From positions 1 through 64,000 of the forward strand of contig NZ_FQUU01000023.1 in the NCBI RefSeq assembly GCF_900129295.1: a stretch of DNA of 64,000 nt, in the 5' to 3' direction. Numbering within the stretch: the first letter of the stretch is position 1; every line of letters begins with the position of its first letter. Source of the DNA: Flavisolibacter ginsengisoli DSM 18119 (GTDB lineage: Bacteria; Bacteroidota; Bacteroidia; Chitinophagales; Chitinophagaceae). Positions 16,358-25,271 of this stretch are shown here, piece by piece. The notes beneath the pieces were generated by a model, which did not search any database, had not been told where the DNA came from, and was given only the letters and a program-made list of their open reading frames with translations. The translations under genes and the position numbers were made by a program.

Positions 16358-16507
16358 TTACTTTAAGTAGGTTCTCACTGTCTTTTTACTTATCCAATAT
16401 GGTCTTAGTCTATAAGTATCTGGTTATTGTAAAAACTGCAAATATTTAATGTGTAGTTTACATCCTCAACCCCCCAATCTCGTAAAATCCTATTAATCCC
16501 AGTTCTT

Positions 16508-16822
16508 TCACCATTTTTCATCATCGGGGATATCACGCTTTCCCTTGAAAGAGTCTCTTGTCTTAATTTTTTCCGCTTGTCTTTCTATCAGTAGATCAGC
16601 AATAATTACTGCGGCATCGGTTTGAGGATTGGCCTGGAGCAACTTTTTTAGTTTAGGTTCCGAAACATCTACGCGATAGAGCACGACAACCAGTTTATGA
16701 AAGTCATTAACCAGAAGGTAGTTGATCGCATTTATAAGTTGTGTGCGTCTTTCCTGCCTTAGTACTGGTGTTCTTTCCTGTGCATATTGCACCAGCAAGT
16801 TGTCAATGGCTTTGTCATCCAT
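16508..16822 (-). CDS. Conserved hypothetical cytosolic protein
   Basis: 104 residues, fully helical by appearance, with the block RRTQLINAINYLLVNDFHKLVVVLYRVDVSEPKLKKLL and a polar C terminus (KRDIPDDEKW). I recall similar short proteins of unknown function in Bacteroidota but cannot name a domain. It lies 41 bp upstream of nothing on its own strand; the TIGR02757 gene is 41 bp ahead of its start on the same strand, so the two could be co-transcribed with TIGR02757 first. Confidence 0.65.
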   Translation of the reverse strand: MDDKAIDNLLVQYAQERTPVLRQERRTQLINAINYLLVNDFHKLVVVLYRVDVSEPKLKKLLQANPQTDAAVIIADLLIERQAEKIKTRDSFKGKRDIPDDEKW

Positions 16823-16863
16823 AATGCAAAGATGAAAAGGAGAGGCGGGTTTTTATTTATTTT

Positions 16864-17634
16864 TTAAAACTTCTCCACCACGCCCAGGCCAAAAAGGGCA
16901 AAGTCATATTTGGCCGGATCTTCCGGGTCAAAGCGTTTCAAATGCGAGGTAAGTTCGAGCGCTGTGAGCCAGTCCACAGGCTTGCGGCTAATGAGTTCAA
17001 AACGCCGGGCCACACGGGCCACATGCACATCTATGGGGCAGATCAATTGGGCAGGCGATATAGTGTTCCAGATACCAAAGTCCACACCCTTATCATCAAG
17101 GCGCACCATCCATCGCAGGAACATATTCAGCCTTTTGCAGGTAGAACCTCTTTGCGGCGTGGCAATATGCTTTTTGGTCCTTGGCGGAGCATAGGGCAGG
17201 GAAAAGAAATAATGGTGAAAGCCGGTAAGCGCATTGCCTATATGTGCATCCCCGGGCTGCATCCAGCGGGTAAAAGCCGTCTCCAGTGAGTCGAACTGCT
17301 GGTAATGAAAGTGCAAAAACTCAATGAAGTAATAAAGGTCAGTGGCATTGAAAGTGCGGTGTTTGAAGTCCAACAGGCGCTTTAATTCTCTTTCGCTGGC
17401 ATGCAGGCAAAATGCATGTGGGGCATCGTCCATCAGTTGCAACAATTGGGTAGTCTTGTTGATGATGATGGTACGATTGCCCCACGCAAATATGGAAGCA
17501 AAAAAACCTGCGATCTCTATGTCCTGTTTTTTCGTGAACCGGTGCGGTACAACGATAGGGTCAGTTTCAATAAATTCAGGCCTGTTGTATTCTTCAACTT
17601 TTTTATCAAGGAATGCTTTCAATTGATCGCTCAC
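16864..17634 (-). CDS. TIGR02757 (DUF2400) family protein
   Basis: 256 residues matching the family throughout: the N-terminal DPIVVPHRFTKKQDIEIAGFFASIFAWGNR, the central RLNMFLRWMVRLDDKGVDFGIW and the late CPIDVHVARVARRF followed by ALELTSHLKRFDPEDPAKYDFALFGLGV. The layout resembles HhH-GPD glycosylases, suggesting a nucleic-acid role, but no activity is established for the family. It is probably cytosolic. It heads a short minus-strand unit with the downstream hypothetical gene. Confidence 0.92.
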   Translation of the reverse strand: MSDQLKAFLDKKVEEYNRPEFIETDPIVVPHRFTKKQDIEIAGFFASIFAWGNRTIIINKTTQLLQLMDDAPHAFCLHASERELKRLLDFKHRTFNATDLYYFIEFLHFHYQQFDSLETAFTRWMQPGDAHIGNALTGFHHYFFSLPYAPPRTKKHIATPQRGSTCKRLNMFLRWMVRLDDKGVDFGIWNTISPAQLICPIDVHVARVARRFELISRKPVDWLTALELTSHLKRFDPEDPAKYDFALFGLGVVEKF

Positions 17635-17667
17635 GCGACAAAACTAAACAGTTCTGTGGCGAATGCT

Positions 17668-19050
17668 TTATTTGGTTACGGCAATTGCTTTTTGCGCCTG
17701 GAGGTACTGAACGGCAGCATCCAACACTTCATCCTTTCCTGCGGCTACACCTTTCACGGTTGGATGAACTACTATATCAGGTTGTATACCTACGCCTACA
17801 AACTCTGTTCCGTCGTAAAAGAAATCGCGTTTAGCGCATACCCTACCCATGCCACCACCAGGCAATGAAAAAAGGATGGGTTGCCCGGTGCTGCCGCCTG
17901 TAGGTTCACCTATTACCATACCCCTGTGCATTGACTTGTACACTGATGTAAAATCCTCGGCTGCAGAATAGGTGGCGGCGCTGGTCAGTACCACTACCGG
18001 TGCAGTATAAATGGTTTTCTTATATGGCTTCCAGTCATAGGTTTCAATGGATGTAGTTTCCACTCCACCCCAGGACCTTCCTACAGGCTTGTAGTGACGT
18101 ATGGCTGACTTGCCCTGGTTAAAAGGCTTGTCAGTAAGACAACCGAGGATCTCAAAACCATTATTGCCATTGCCGCCGCCATTGTTGCGTACATCAATGA
18201 TCAGCGCCTTTGTGGTTGCAATAGAAGGGTAGAGGCTGTCAAACAGGGCCACCAGTTTTTGTTCATTGAATGAATTGATCTGGAGGTAACCAATGTTTCC
18301 TTTCAACACTTTAAAGCTTACCAAGGGGAACCGGTCCCAAAACTTCTCAACGCTTTTATATTTCAGTGTTTTGGTAATGGTAACGCCTGATACAGTTTTA
18401 AATGTCAGGTTCACTTCCCTGCCTGCAGTGCCGGGGAATAATTCGTACCTGTAAATGCGGTCAATGCTATCCTGGGGCGTAGAGAAATGGAGGTATGGGC
18501 TAATATTCTTTTGGATATACTCTTTCAATTCAATGCCATTAAAGGCTACCAGTTCCATTCCCGGCTTAATGACCTGTTCTTCTTTAATATTGGATGTGTT
18601 TTCAATAACAATGGCCTTGTTCTCTATCCACCTTACTTCAAGGGGCACAATGGCATTCTTATCCTTAAAAAAGCTGAAGGGTAGGTTGATGCCTGTATGT
18701 CCATCGCGCAGGTGCTGGTAAAAGTTCTGCAGCACCTGGTAATACTCCAGCGTAGTTTCCGTTGCCATCACTTTTGGAATAAAGCTTTGGTAAAGACTAT
18801 CCCAGTTCAATGAAGGTACCAGGTCAAAATTGGCGAAGTTGTATTTGGCTTCTGACCAGCATTTGCCCAGGCCCGCTATTTTTTCCTCCAAGACCAGGTC
18901 ATGTTCGGGATGCGGGGCCATGAAGCTGGCAAAGTCAAATTGCTCCCATTGCTTCTCGTTGTATTGTACATAAGTGGCAGAGTCAAACTTTTTCTGTGCA
19001 AAGGCTGCCAATGAAAAGCAGGTAGCCAGTAATATGAATAGCTGTTTCAT
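17668..19050 (-). CDS. S41-family C-terminal processing peptidase, secreted
   Basis: 460 residues with a signal peptide (MKQLFILLATCFSLAAFAQ). A helical N-terminal part is followed by a PDZ-like region (IKPGMELVAFNGIELKEYIQ, about residues 160-180) and an S41 core with GNIGYLQINSFNE, ALIIDVRNNGGGNG and the nucleophile Ser in VVLTSAATYSAAEDF (about residue 360). It should cleave C-terminal tails of proteins in the periplasm, or act on small peptides. It lies 9 bp after the alpha/beta hydrolase gene, so both are likely exported peptide- or ester-degrading enzymes of one unit. Confidence 0.9.
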   Translation of the reverse strand: MKQLFILLATCFSLAAFAQKKFDSATYVQYNEKQWEQFDFASFMAPHPEHDLVLEEKIAGLGKCWSEAKYNFANFDLVPSLNWDSLYQSFIPKVMATETTLEYYQVLQNFYQHLRDGHTGINLPFSFFKDKNAIVPLEVRWIENKAIVIENTSNIKEEQVIKPGMELVAFNGIELKEYIQKNISPYLHFSTPQDSIDRIYRYELFPGTAGREVNLTFKTVSGVTITKTLKYKSVEKFWDRFPLVSFKVLKGNIGYLQINSFNEQKLVALFDSLYPSIATTKALIIDVRNNGGGNGNNGFEILGCLTDKPFNQGKSAIRHYKPVGRSWGGVETTSIETYDWKPYKKTIYTAPVVVLTSAATYSAAEDFTSVYKSMHRGMVIGEPTGGSTGQPILFSLPGGGMGRVCAKRDFFYDGTEFVGVGIQPDIVVHPTVKGVAAGKDEVLDAAVQYLQAQKAIAVTK

Positions 19051-19059
19051 GATACGTAG

Positions 19060-19974
19060 TTATTTGATTTTAGGAATAAAAGCAATGATCTTTTCTGCAA
19101 ACCACTGTGGTTCTTCCTGGAAGGGCGCATGGCCCCCGATATAATGAACGATGGTTGCTTTTGGAAATTGAAAGCTTTTGTAATGATCTGGGCCAATGGC
19201 ATAATCCTTCATGCCGGTCATAATTAACACAGGACACTTGATATCTTTTGTCATAGGTGTAAAGTCTTTCCAGTAATCAGCAATACCCCAAACTTCATTG
19301 GCATAATCCCGGTTCAAAGGTCCGAGCACATTAGTTAGCGTATCGTTGTACGTTTTTTCATAGGCATTGCGGAACATCAGTTTATACCATAAGCCTGATT
19401 TTGTCAATGAATCATGCACTTTCCATACTCTTTCATTCAGAGCAATGGATGTATCGCGGTAAGGCCCCTGGTCTTTAATGCCTAATATTTTCAAACCATT
19501 GTCAAGGTGGCTGGTCATGGAATATTGAATGTTCAAAGTGCCGTGTACTACAAATAAGGCGTTAACAGAAGATGGATATTCATGGGCGTAACTGGTGATG
19601 AGGATGCCACCGAATGAATGTCCTATTACAGCCCACTGCTTGTATCCCAGGTATCGACGCAGTTCTTCCATATCCTTTTCCATGCGAGCCAGGCTGTAAT
19701 CTTTATTCTTAGGTGAGGTGGACCTGCCGCAGCCACGCTGGTCGTAATAGATCATTTGCATTTTTTGTTCAATGAGCCGTGCAGCGTCAGTGACTTCAAA
19801 ATAATAGGAGGTAGAACCCGGACCTCCATGCACAAACAGGCAGGGCTTCCCCTGGCCTGCCAGGCGAACATATAATTGAACGCTGTCAGAAGTAGTAAAC
19901 ATGAAGTGTTCATCCCTGGCAAAACAGGTAGTGCCAAGTGTGAAAACAGCGATGAGCAGGAGTAATGATTTCAT
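19060..19974 (-). CDS. Secreted alpha/beta hydrolase, proline-iminopeptidase-like
   Basis: 304 residues with a signal peptide (LLLLIAVFTLGTTCFA). The alpha/beta hydrolase fold shows the oxyanion strand VHGGPGSTSYYF, DQRGCGRS, the nucleophile elbow GHSFGG (Ser near residue 118), the acid region VLIMTGMKDYAIGP and the His in YIGGHAPFQEEP. GGPG and DQRGCGRS are hallmarks of proline iminopeptidases and tricorn-factor F1 enzymes, so it probably removes N-terminal Pro from peptides, though esterase activity cannot be excluded. Placed next to an S41 peptidase. Confidence 0.88.
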   Translation of the reverse strand: MKSLLLLIAVFTLGTTCFARDEHFMFTTSDSVQLYVRLAGQGKPCLFVHGGPGSTSYYFEVTDAARLIEQKMQMIYYDQRGCGRSTSPKNKDYSLARMEKDMEELRRYLGYKQWAVIGHSFGGILITSYAHEYPSSVNALFVVHGTLNIQYSMTSHLDNGLKILGIKDQGPYRDTSIALNERVWKVHDSLTKSGLWYKLMFRNAYEKTYNDTLTNVLGPLNRDYANEVWGIADYWKDFTPMTKDIKCPVLIMTGMKDYAIGPDHYKSFQFPKATIVHYIGGHAPFQEEPQWFAEKIIAFIPKIK

Positions 19975-20020
19975 TGTGTTGTTAATTACAGTACAAATAG
20001 ATTATGAATGGATAGGTTTT

Positions 20021-20833
20021 TCAAACCAGTTCAGATGAATGACGGAAGGGAGGTGATGAATGCCTGTATCCGTTGAACTTTATTGCCAGGCCAGGTCGGG
20101 CCAGTTGCCTGCAAAGAATATAATTGACTGGTACCAACAGGGCCATGAAGGCAATTGTGATCCATAAGGAACCAGGTGCAGCCGTCGTAGACTCCGTATG
20201 CATTACATTATTGGTGAGGTGGTAAACAATATTACCGGCCCAGTGAATTCCTAGTGTATACCAAATATTTCTGCAGATGACCAATGGGATCATCAACTGT
20301 ATGCCAACGATGAACAGGAACAGGAGGTAAACGGGTTCGTCCAGCCGGTGAATATGATTCAATACATATACAAGTGCAGATAGTAATACCAGTAGGCCGG
20401 TGCTTACTTTACCTGTCAAATGGCGGAACAAATAACCACGTGTCAGCACATCTTCCGTAAGGGAAGAGAAAGCGCATCCAAATATGAGCAATGAGGCCTG
20501 TGGGATGAATTGTTGTACAGGAGGAATGAAGCTGACTGCTTCCTGGTGAAAGGCAAGGCTGGACAGGAAGGCCAGCATATTGACAGTAAGACCCGCAAGC
20601 AAACCAGCCAGCAGGAAAACCAGATGGCTTCTTTTAAAAGACATTCCCCAGGCAGACAAGCCCTTGTAACCCTGCCAGCGGGCAACAACCCAGGCCACTA
20701 TAAAAAACAGTGCTGATAGTCCCAGGAAACCAACAGGACTGTTCATATACAGTATCATATACTCAGCAGCATGGTAGCAGGTAAAGAGCGCCGTAAAGCC
20801 CAGTAAAAATGATAATAGGGAAATTGGTTTCAT
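20021..20833 (-). CDS. CPBP-family intramembrane protease (Abi/CAAX-like)
   Basis: 270 residues from ATG 20833, with about eight helices. The CPBP core is seen in SSLTEDVLTRGYLFR, VLNHIHR and HWAGNIVYH. The usual Glu-Glu of motif 1 is Glu-Asp here, an uncommon but conservative change. Family members cut or process membrane proteins, or act in bacteriocin immunity and envelope stress. It lies 90 bp downstream of the LytTR regulator on the same strand and could be read as the last gene of that operon. Confidence 0.85.
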   Translation of the reverse strand: MKPISLLSFLLGFTALFTCYHAAEYMILYMNSPVGFLGLSALFFIVAWVVARWQGYKGLSAWGMSFKRSHLVFLLAGLLAGLTVNMLAFLSSLAFHQEAVSFIPPVQQFIPQASLLIFGCAFSSLTEDVLTRGYLFRHLTGKVSTGLLVLLSALVYVLNHIHRLDEPVYLLFLFIVGIQLMIPLVICRNIWYTLGIHWAGNIVYHLTNNVMHTESTTAAPGSLWITIAFMALLVPVNYILCRQLARPGLAIKFNGYRHSSPPFRHSSELV

Positions 20834-20922
20834 ATACTTTGTCTTTGCAGCACAAAATGATATCAACCAGTCTCCTTTTTCAAATTAATCCGGACGAGAA
20901 ACGGAAAACAATGGCTGAATGC

Positions 20923-21687
20923 CTACTTTCCCAGCCATTCCTTGAACTCTACCACCTTATCCATGCTTACAAATACATCTTCTTTGGTAGGAGGGTCCAG
21001 GTCCAGCTTGATCTTGCCTTTGGAAAAGACATGAATATTCCTGATGGCTTCCAGCTTAACGGTCATCTGGCGGTTGATGCGGTAGAATTGTTTTGGATCA
21101 AGCATGCCAGCCATTTTATCCAGGCTGTAATCAATAGGAAAACGCTGGTTCTCTTTTGTGACAAGGAAAGTGATCTTATCTGCACTGAAGAAATATTGTA
21201 TGTCCTCTGTTTCAATTGTTTTCAGCCTTGAACCAATGGATACCAGGAAGCGGCTTTTATATTCAGGCTCTTTTTTCTGCATGCTTTGCAGCAGGTGCTC
21301 CAGTCCCAATGTTTTTTCTTCGCCGGCTTCTCCATGTATCCTTTTGAATTTTTCTATGGCAGCCACCAGCTCCTCGTAATTTAAAGGCTTCATGAGGTAG
21401 TCAACGCTATTCACTTTGAAAGCCTTGATGGTATATTCATCAAAGGCGGTGGTGAAGATGACGGGAACCTGCAGGTTGATGGTTTCAAAAATGCTGAAGC
21501 TTTGACCATCTTCCAGGTGAATGTCCATCAGGACCAGGTCAGGATCAGGGTTGTTCTTGAACCAGTCTACTGAAGCGGCAACCGAGGGCAGTTCGGCCAG
21601 CACTTCAATGGCCGGGTCATATTTTTTCAGCATGCCCTGCAGGCGCTGTGCTGATAAGTGTTCATCTTCAACAATGACTACTTTCAT
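20923..21687 (-). CDS. LytTR-family DNA-binding response regulator
   Basis: 254 residues: an N-terminal receiver domain with EDEHLSAQRL and phosphoacceptor Asp in LVLMDIHLEDG (about residue 54), the switch Thr in VIFTTAFDEYTIKAF and Lys in YLMKPLN, then a LytTR domain from about residue 145 (SRFLVSIGSRLKTIETEDIQYFFSADK and FYRINRQMTVKLEAI). It should bind paired direct repeats upstream of its targets. Its start is 3 bp after the stop of the intact histidine kinase, the most likely phosphate donor. Confidence 0.95.
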   Translation of the reverse strand: MKVVIVEDEHLSAQRLQGMLKKYDPAIEVLAELPSVAASVDWFKNNPDPDLVLMDIHLEDGQSFSIFETINLQVPVIFTTAFDEYTIKAFKVNSVDYLMKPLNYEELVAAIEKFKRIHGEAGEEKTLGLEHLLQSMQKKEPEYKSRFLVSIGSRLKTIETEDIQYFFSADKITFLVTKENQRFPIDYSLDKMAGMLDPKQFYRINRQMTVKLEAIRNIHVFSKGKIKLDLDPPTKEDVFVSMDKVVEFKEWLGK

Positions 21688-21690
21688 GTG

Positions 21691-22737
21691 TTATGATTTT
21701 AGCAATGGTATTTGAACCGTAAAGGTTTTATCGTTAGTAGTTACAGCTATCTTTTTGTCAGTAACCATGGAATAGCGTTTGCGGATATTTTCAAGTCCTA
21801 TTCCTGTTGACTCTCCATCCTTTTCGCGGAACTGCATGGTATTCTCCACCACCAGGTTGTCCCCTTGCTGGTACAGTCGTATCACCAGTGGTTCCATCAG
21901 CGACATTTTATTATGCTTCACCGCATTCTCCACCAGCAATTGCAGGGTGAGTGGTGGAAGTTTATAACCCCTTGCTGTTGCAGGCAGGTCGGATTCCAGC
22001 CGTATCTTTTTATCAAACCGTATCTGCAGCAAAAAGAAATAGGCCTCCAGGAAATTCAATTCTTCATCAAGACTCACCAGGTCCAGCTCTTTTTGCTCCA
22101 GTATATAACGGTAAGCTCTTGATAAATGAATGATGAACTTCTCAGACAATTCAGGATCCACGTGCACCAATGATGAAAGGACACTGAGGCTGTTGAATAG
22201 AAAATGCGGGTTGACCTGGCTTTTCAAGGCCTGCAGCCGTACCTGAGCATATTCTCTTTGCAGCCTTTCTGATTGAGCTTCTCTCTGCCTGGCTACGAGG
22301 TAGATATTCATGCCGGAAAGGAAGGTATAGATGAAAACTGTTCCCAGCATGTACAGCCCTATATAGCGCCTGAAGGTCCAGAGTTTGGGATCTGCAGGAT
22401 TGCTGCCGGTCAAGGGCCGGTCGATGAAGGTGACAAAGCCCGAGAGAAACCAATAGGTGCAAAAAAGGATCAGGACGATCTCCACTATATAACGCAGCCA
22501 TACAGCTTTGAACCCCCTGAACACAAAATTGTTTAATTGAATGACACCGTAAATGATCAGGGCAATGCCACACAATCGTGCAGCGGTAAATACCAGTTCG
22601 CGAAGGATGATGGGTAACTGGAAGTTGCGGTCAATATAGGCGAAGAAGACAGGGTAAAGCAGGCTTATGATCAGTATGATGGTAAGCGTGAGCTTTAATG
22701 GAGATAAAGTTTTTGGTATGGTCAGTTCCTGCTTCAC
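21691..22737 (-). CDS. LytS-type sensor histidine kinase, intact
   Basis: 348 residues; four N-terminal helices (to about residue 145), a short coiled linker, then the His_kinase domain with the phosphoacceptor in NPHFLFNSL (about residue 177), N-box LVENAVKHN and G-box GIGLENIRKRY. It starts with GTG at 22737, sharing a base with the TAG of the upstream pseudokinase (TAGTG), which points to translational coupling. It should phosphorylate the LytTR regulator encoded just downstream. Confidence 0.93.
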   Translation of the reverse strand: MKQELTIPKTLSPLKLTLTIILIISLLYPVFFAYIDRNFQLPIILRELVFTAARLCGIALIIYGVIQLNNFVFRGFKAVWLRYIVEIVLILFCTYWFLSGFVTFIDRPLTGSNPADPKLWTFRRYIGLYMLGTVFIYTFLSGMNIYLVARQREAQSERLQREYAQVRLQALKSQVNPHFLFNSLSVLSSLVHVDPELSEKFIIHLSRAYRYILEQKELDLVSLDEELNFLEAYFFLLQIRFDKKIRLESDLPATARGYKLPPLTLQLLVENAVKHNKMSLMEPLVIRLYQQGDNLVVENTMQFREKDGESTGIGLENIRKRYSMVTDKKIAVTTNDKTFTVQIPLLKS

Positions 22738-23795
22738 TATTTGCGTAATAAGGGTATGGTAATGGTGACCTGCTCTCCTTCCTGTGTTTTCACTAAAGGC
22801 TGTCCTAACAGGTATTGAAATTCATCTTTCAGCCTGGAAAGCTGGCTGCCTGCTTCTTCAGGTGGATTGCCTGGTTTTAATTGTTCATTGTATTTCAATA
22901 ACAGCAACTCTTCCTTTTGTTTTATGTTGAGAACGAGTGGTTTTGCTGCGGACATGGAATTGGTCTGAATGATGTATTCCAACAATATCATTAAAGTATG
23001 GGGAGGTAAATAAAAGTTGGCAGCCTGGATCTCCTTCAATTGTACCTGCAGTTTGTTGCCAAAGCGTTGCTCCATCAGGAATAGAAAAGAGTCGAGGAAT
23101 TGTAATTCCTGCGACAAAGGTACTGTGGTCTTATCGCGCTGTTCCAGCAAATAGCGGTAGGAGCGGGAGATTTTTTCAATAAAAGTCTCTGCCAGGTCGG
23201 CATTGACATACACCAGGGAGCTTAGGGCATTGAGGCTGTTGAAAAGGAAGTGAGGGTTCAGTTGATTCTTCATGGCTTCGAATTGCGACTGGGTATATTC
23301 TCTTTGCCATTTCACTACTTCGAGGTTCTTCAACTGCAGGTAGCGGAAGATGCGGAACGAGGTCATGAAAGAATAAATGACAATCAGGAAAGTGATGTCA
23401 ATCATCAGGATCATCTTCAGTTTCCTGTCCAGGAAAGCCATGTCGTTTTCTGGCACAACCATATAAGTAACAAATATCCAACGGAAGAATTCCATGATAG
23501 CAAAGCCAGCCAACATGATGAACAATATCTCCCTGACAAAGCGCTCAATGCCATTTGGATTTTCTTTATAACGCCTGCTGAAGTGCCTGATGGAAAAGTA
23601 AACGAGGTAGAGGATCACAAAGGTCTGAACCATGATGGGCCATCCTTGTGTATAGAAACCCGGCAACTCGGACCAATGAATAAAAGGACTGCCGATATTA
23701 ATGTACCGGTATACGATGGCCAGCAGGAAGTTGAGCAACAACCCTGTTGTAATAAAAATAAAATGGATGTTCTTATAAAAGCTGGCAGTTCTCAA
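22737..23795 (-). CDS. LytS-like membrane protein with degenerate ATPase domain (pseudokinase)
   Basis: 352 residues with the same plan as the next gene, several helices then NPHFLFNSLNALSSL and RYLLEQRDK, so the His-containing H-box is kept. But the ATP-binding part is worn: the N-box reads LEYIIQTNSMS instead of LVENAVKHN, and the G-box GIGLENIRKRY is replaced by GSQLSRLKDEFQ. It probably cannot bind ATP and may act as a sensor or dimer partner for the intact kinase. It starts with TTG (23795) in a TTGA overlap with the upstream membrane gene. Confidence 0.85.
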   Translation of the reverse strand: MRTASFYKNIHFIFITTGLLLNFLLAIVYRYINIGSPFIHWSELPGFYTQGWPIMVQTFVILYLVYFSIRHFSRRYKENPNGIERFVREILFIMLAGFAIMEFFRWIFVTYMVVPENDMAFLDRKLKMILMIDITFLIVIYSFMTSFRIFRYLQLKNLEVVKWQREYTQSQFEAMKNQLNPHFLFNSLNALSSLVYVNADLAETFIEKISRSYRYLLEQRDKTTVPLSQELQFLDSFLFLMEQRFGNKLQVQLKEIQAANFYLPPHTLMILLEYIIQTNSMSAAKPLVLNIKQKEELLLLKYNEQLKPGNPPEEAGSQLSRLKDEFQYLLGQPLVKTQEGEQVTITIPLLRK

Positions 23796-24226
23796 GGTTG
23801 CGTAAAATAAGAAATGTAGGTAACAATACAGGTTATTAAAGTCAGGCCATGTAAAATCAGGTGCTCCAGGTTGGGCACGGGATTCTTTTTAACTGCTGGC
23901 AGCACAATAATGGTGGAGCGGAACAGGCGGTCATAGACTTTTTGCCAGGGTTCGGAAGCGCCAAACAAATAGGGTTGCCACCAGTTGAAGTATTCGGCTA
24001 TCAGTAAGGCTGGATAGATAATAATTGCGGCCATCATCATCCAGGCTACATGGAAGTAAAACCCGATAAAAGGCATGATCATCGTGATGCCATTGATAAG
24101 ACATTCAGTGAGTCTTTCCTTCACTGAATAATCACGGACATTATTGAAAGGATAGAGATCGAATAAAGTAGTGGCCTGGTGATAGGCCACTAATAGCAAT
24201 TGCGTTACCAATGTAATGAAATACAT
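23792..24226 (-). CDS. Four-helix membrane protein of unknown family in the LytTR operon
   Basis: 144 residues with about four hydrophobic helices (residues 1-18, 47-66, 67-82, 120-141) and a loop containing FNWWQPYLFGASEPWQKVYDRLFR, which is rich in aromatic residues. No domain is recognised. It lies 3 bp after the small lipoprotein stop and overlaps the pseudokinase start by four bases, so it is firmly part of the operon and may help sense the envelope signal. Confidence 0.75.
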   Translation of the reverse strand: MYFITLVTQLLLVAYHQATTLFDLYPFNNVRDYSVKERLTECLINGITMIMPFIGFYFHVAWMMMAAIIIYPALLIAEYFNWWQPYLFGASEPWQKVYDRLFRSTIIVLPAVKKNPVPNLEHLILHGLTLITCIVTYISYFTQP

Positions 24227-24229
24227 AAA

Positions 24230-24370
24230 CTACCCGTTTATAACTATTAATGGATTGCCTATAAGTACTGGATCCTTTATGGTCATTGTTTCCTTTTCCG
24301 TTTTGACCCCGCAGGATGTAAAAAGGATAACCACCAGGATTGTACTTACGATGTATAGTATCTTCTTCAT
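24230..24370 (-). CDS. 46-residue lipoprotein, first gene of the LytTR operon
   Basis: A short ORF with ATG at 24370. It encodes a lipoprotein signal (KKILYIVSTILVVILFTSC, lipobox LFTSC with Cys 20), leaving a mature tail of only 27 residues (GVKTEKETMTIKDPVLIGNP and a few more). The stop is 3 bp before the next gene. The clean lipobox and exact operon spacing support a real gene. The role is unknown; a signal peptide for the adjacent kinases or a small periplasmic regulator are possible. Confidence 0.7.
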   Translation of the reverse strand: MKKILYIVSTILVVILFTSCGVKTEKETMTIKDPVLIGNPLIVING

Positions 24371-24516
24371 GTTCGCGTGCTTTGATAGTCAAAAATGGAC
24401 ATTGAGAGCATGCCGGTAAACTTAATGCTGACGAATGACGGATAATGCCTGACGGACCGGGTATATCTACACTTATGCCTTAGCACGGGTATGCGGCAGG
24501 GTACTCACAGCCAGGA

Positions 24517-25104
24517 TCAGTTAGAAAAATGATAGACCAGGCCCAGGTTCAAACCATAGTATTTCAATGAAGAACTGCTGAACTGATCGTTGTAATTAAT
24601 ACTACCGGTATAGCATCGTGTATAATTGGCTTCCGTTGCAAATGAAAATTTTTGGCTGATCGTCCAGTCAGTACCCAGCACCAACCCGGTTGTAAATCCA
24701 GTGTGATGCACTTCCGTTTCCAGGGTGTTTTTCTTTGTTTTTTGCACATGGTGATTCAAACCTGCATCCAGTCCAACATACCATATGTGTGCCTGTTTGA
24801 AACTGAAATCCTTGCGCAGGCTAAAGAGGTAATTAGTAAGGTCTACTTTCGTGTGATAGCTGTCCTTAAAATAATCGTCTTTGGAAGTAAGGGCTGTATG
24901 TGATATGCTACCTCCATAATACCATGTGGCATTAGAAACTTTATGAAGAAATGAAATGCCTATGGAAGTGGAAGGTTGAAAAGCATTTCTTAAGGTTTCA
25001 CCTTTAGGGAGTACAGCGCCATATTTTGCCTGTAGGCTGTTTTGAGCCAATAGAGAAAAAGGAATGGTAAAAACAATGACCAGTGCCAGTAAATACTTTT
25101 TCAT
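24517..25104 (-). CDS. Small outer-membrane beta-barrel protein
   Basis: 195 residues; signal peptide MKKYLLALVIVFTIPFSLLAQ, then alternating strands ending in the aromatic YHF motif (YGLNLGLVYHFSN), the usual C-terminal signature recognised by the BAM machine. No Cys or catalytic motif. It belongs with the porin-like OMP_b-brl proteins common in Bacteroidota; function is unknown. It is a single gene upstream of the trans-sulfuration gene on the same strand but with 168 bp and a terminator between them. Confidence 0.78.
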   Translation of the reverse strand: MKKYLLALVIVFTIPFSLLAQNSLQAKYGAVLPKGETLRNAFQPSTSIGISFLHKVSNATWYYGGSISHTALTSKDDYFKDSYHTKVDLTNYLFSLRKDFSFKQAHIWYVGLDAGLNHHVQKTKKNTLETEVHHTGFTTGLVLGTDWTISQKFSFATEANYTRCYTGSINYNDQFSSSSLKYYGLNLGLVYHFSN

Positions 25105-25220
25105 GATAATTAATTTTGGTTAAGTATTGAGCTTGCAAAATTGAATGGAAGCTATGCCCTGAAGAAATGATACCTGCTGAATGACGGAAAATGGAGGATG
25201 AAGATCAATACAGGTTATAA

Positions 25221-25244
25221 TAAAAAAAGCCCCGGTCAGGAGCT
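25221..25244 (-). terminator. Intrinsic terminator of the trans-sulfuration gene
   Basis: On the minus strand AGCTCC-TGACC-GGGGCT forms a 6-bp stem (one G-U pair) followed by seven T residues. It lies 28 bp after the stop of the PLP enzyme gene. Confidence 0.7.
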
Positions 25245-25271
25245 TTTTAAACTATTGCGGGGCGTAGTATA

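Noticed and set aside
24141-24392. 83-codon minus-strand ORF
   Set aside because: It overlaps the 46-residue lipoprotein and the next gene in another frame and lacks protein character.
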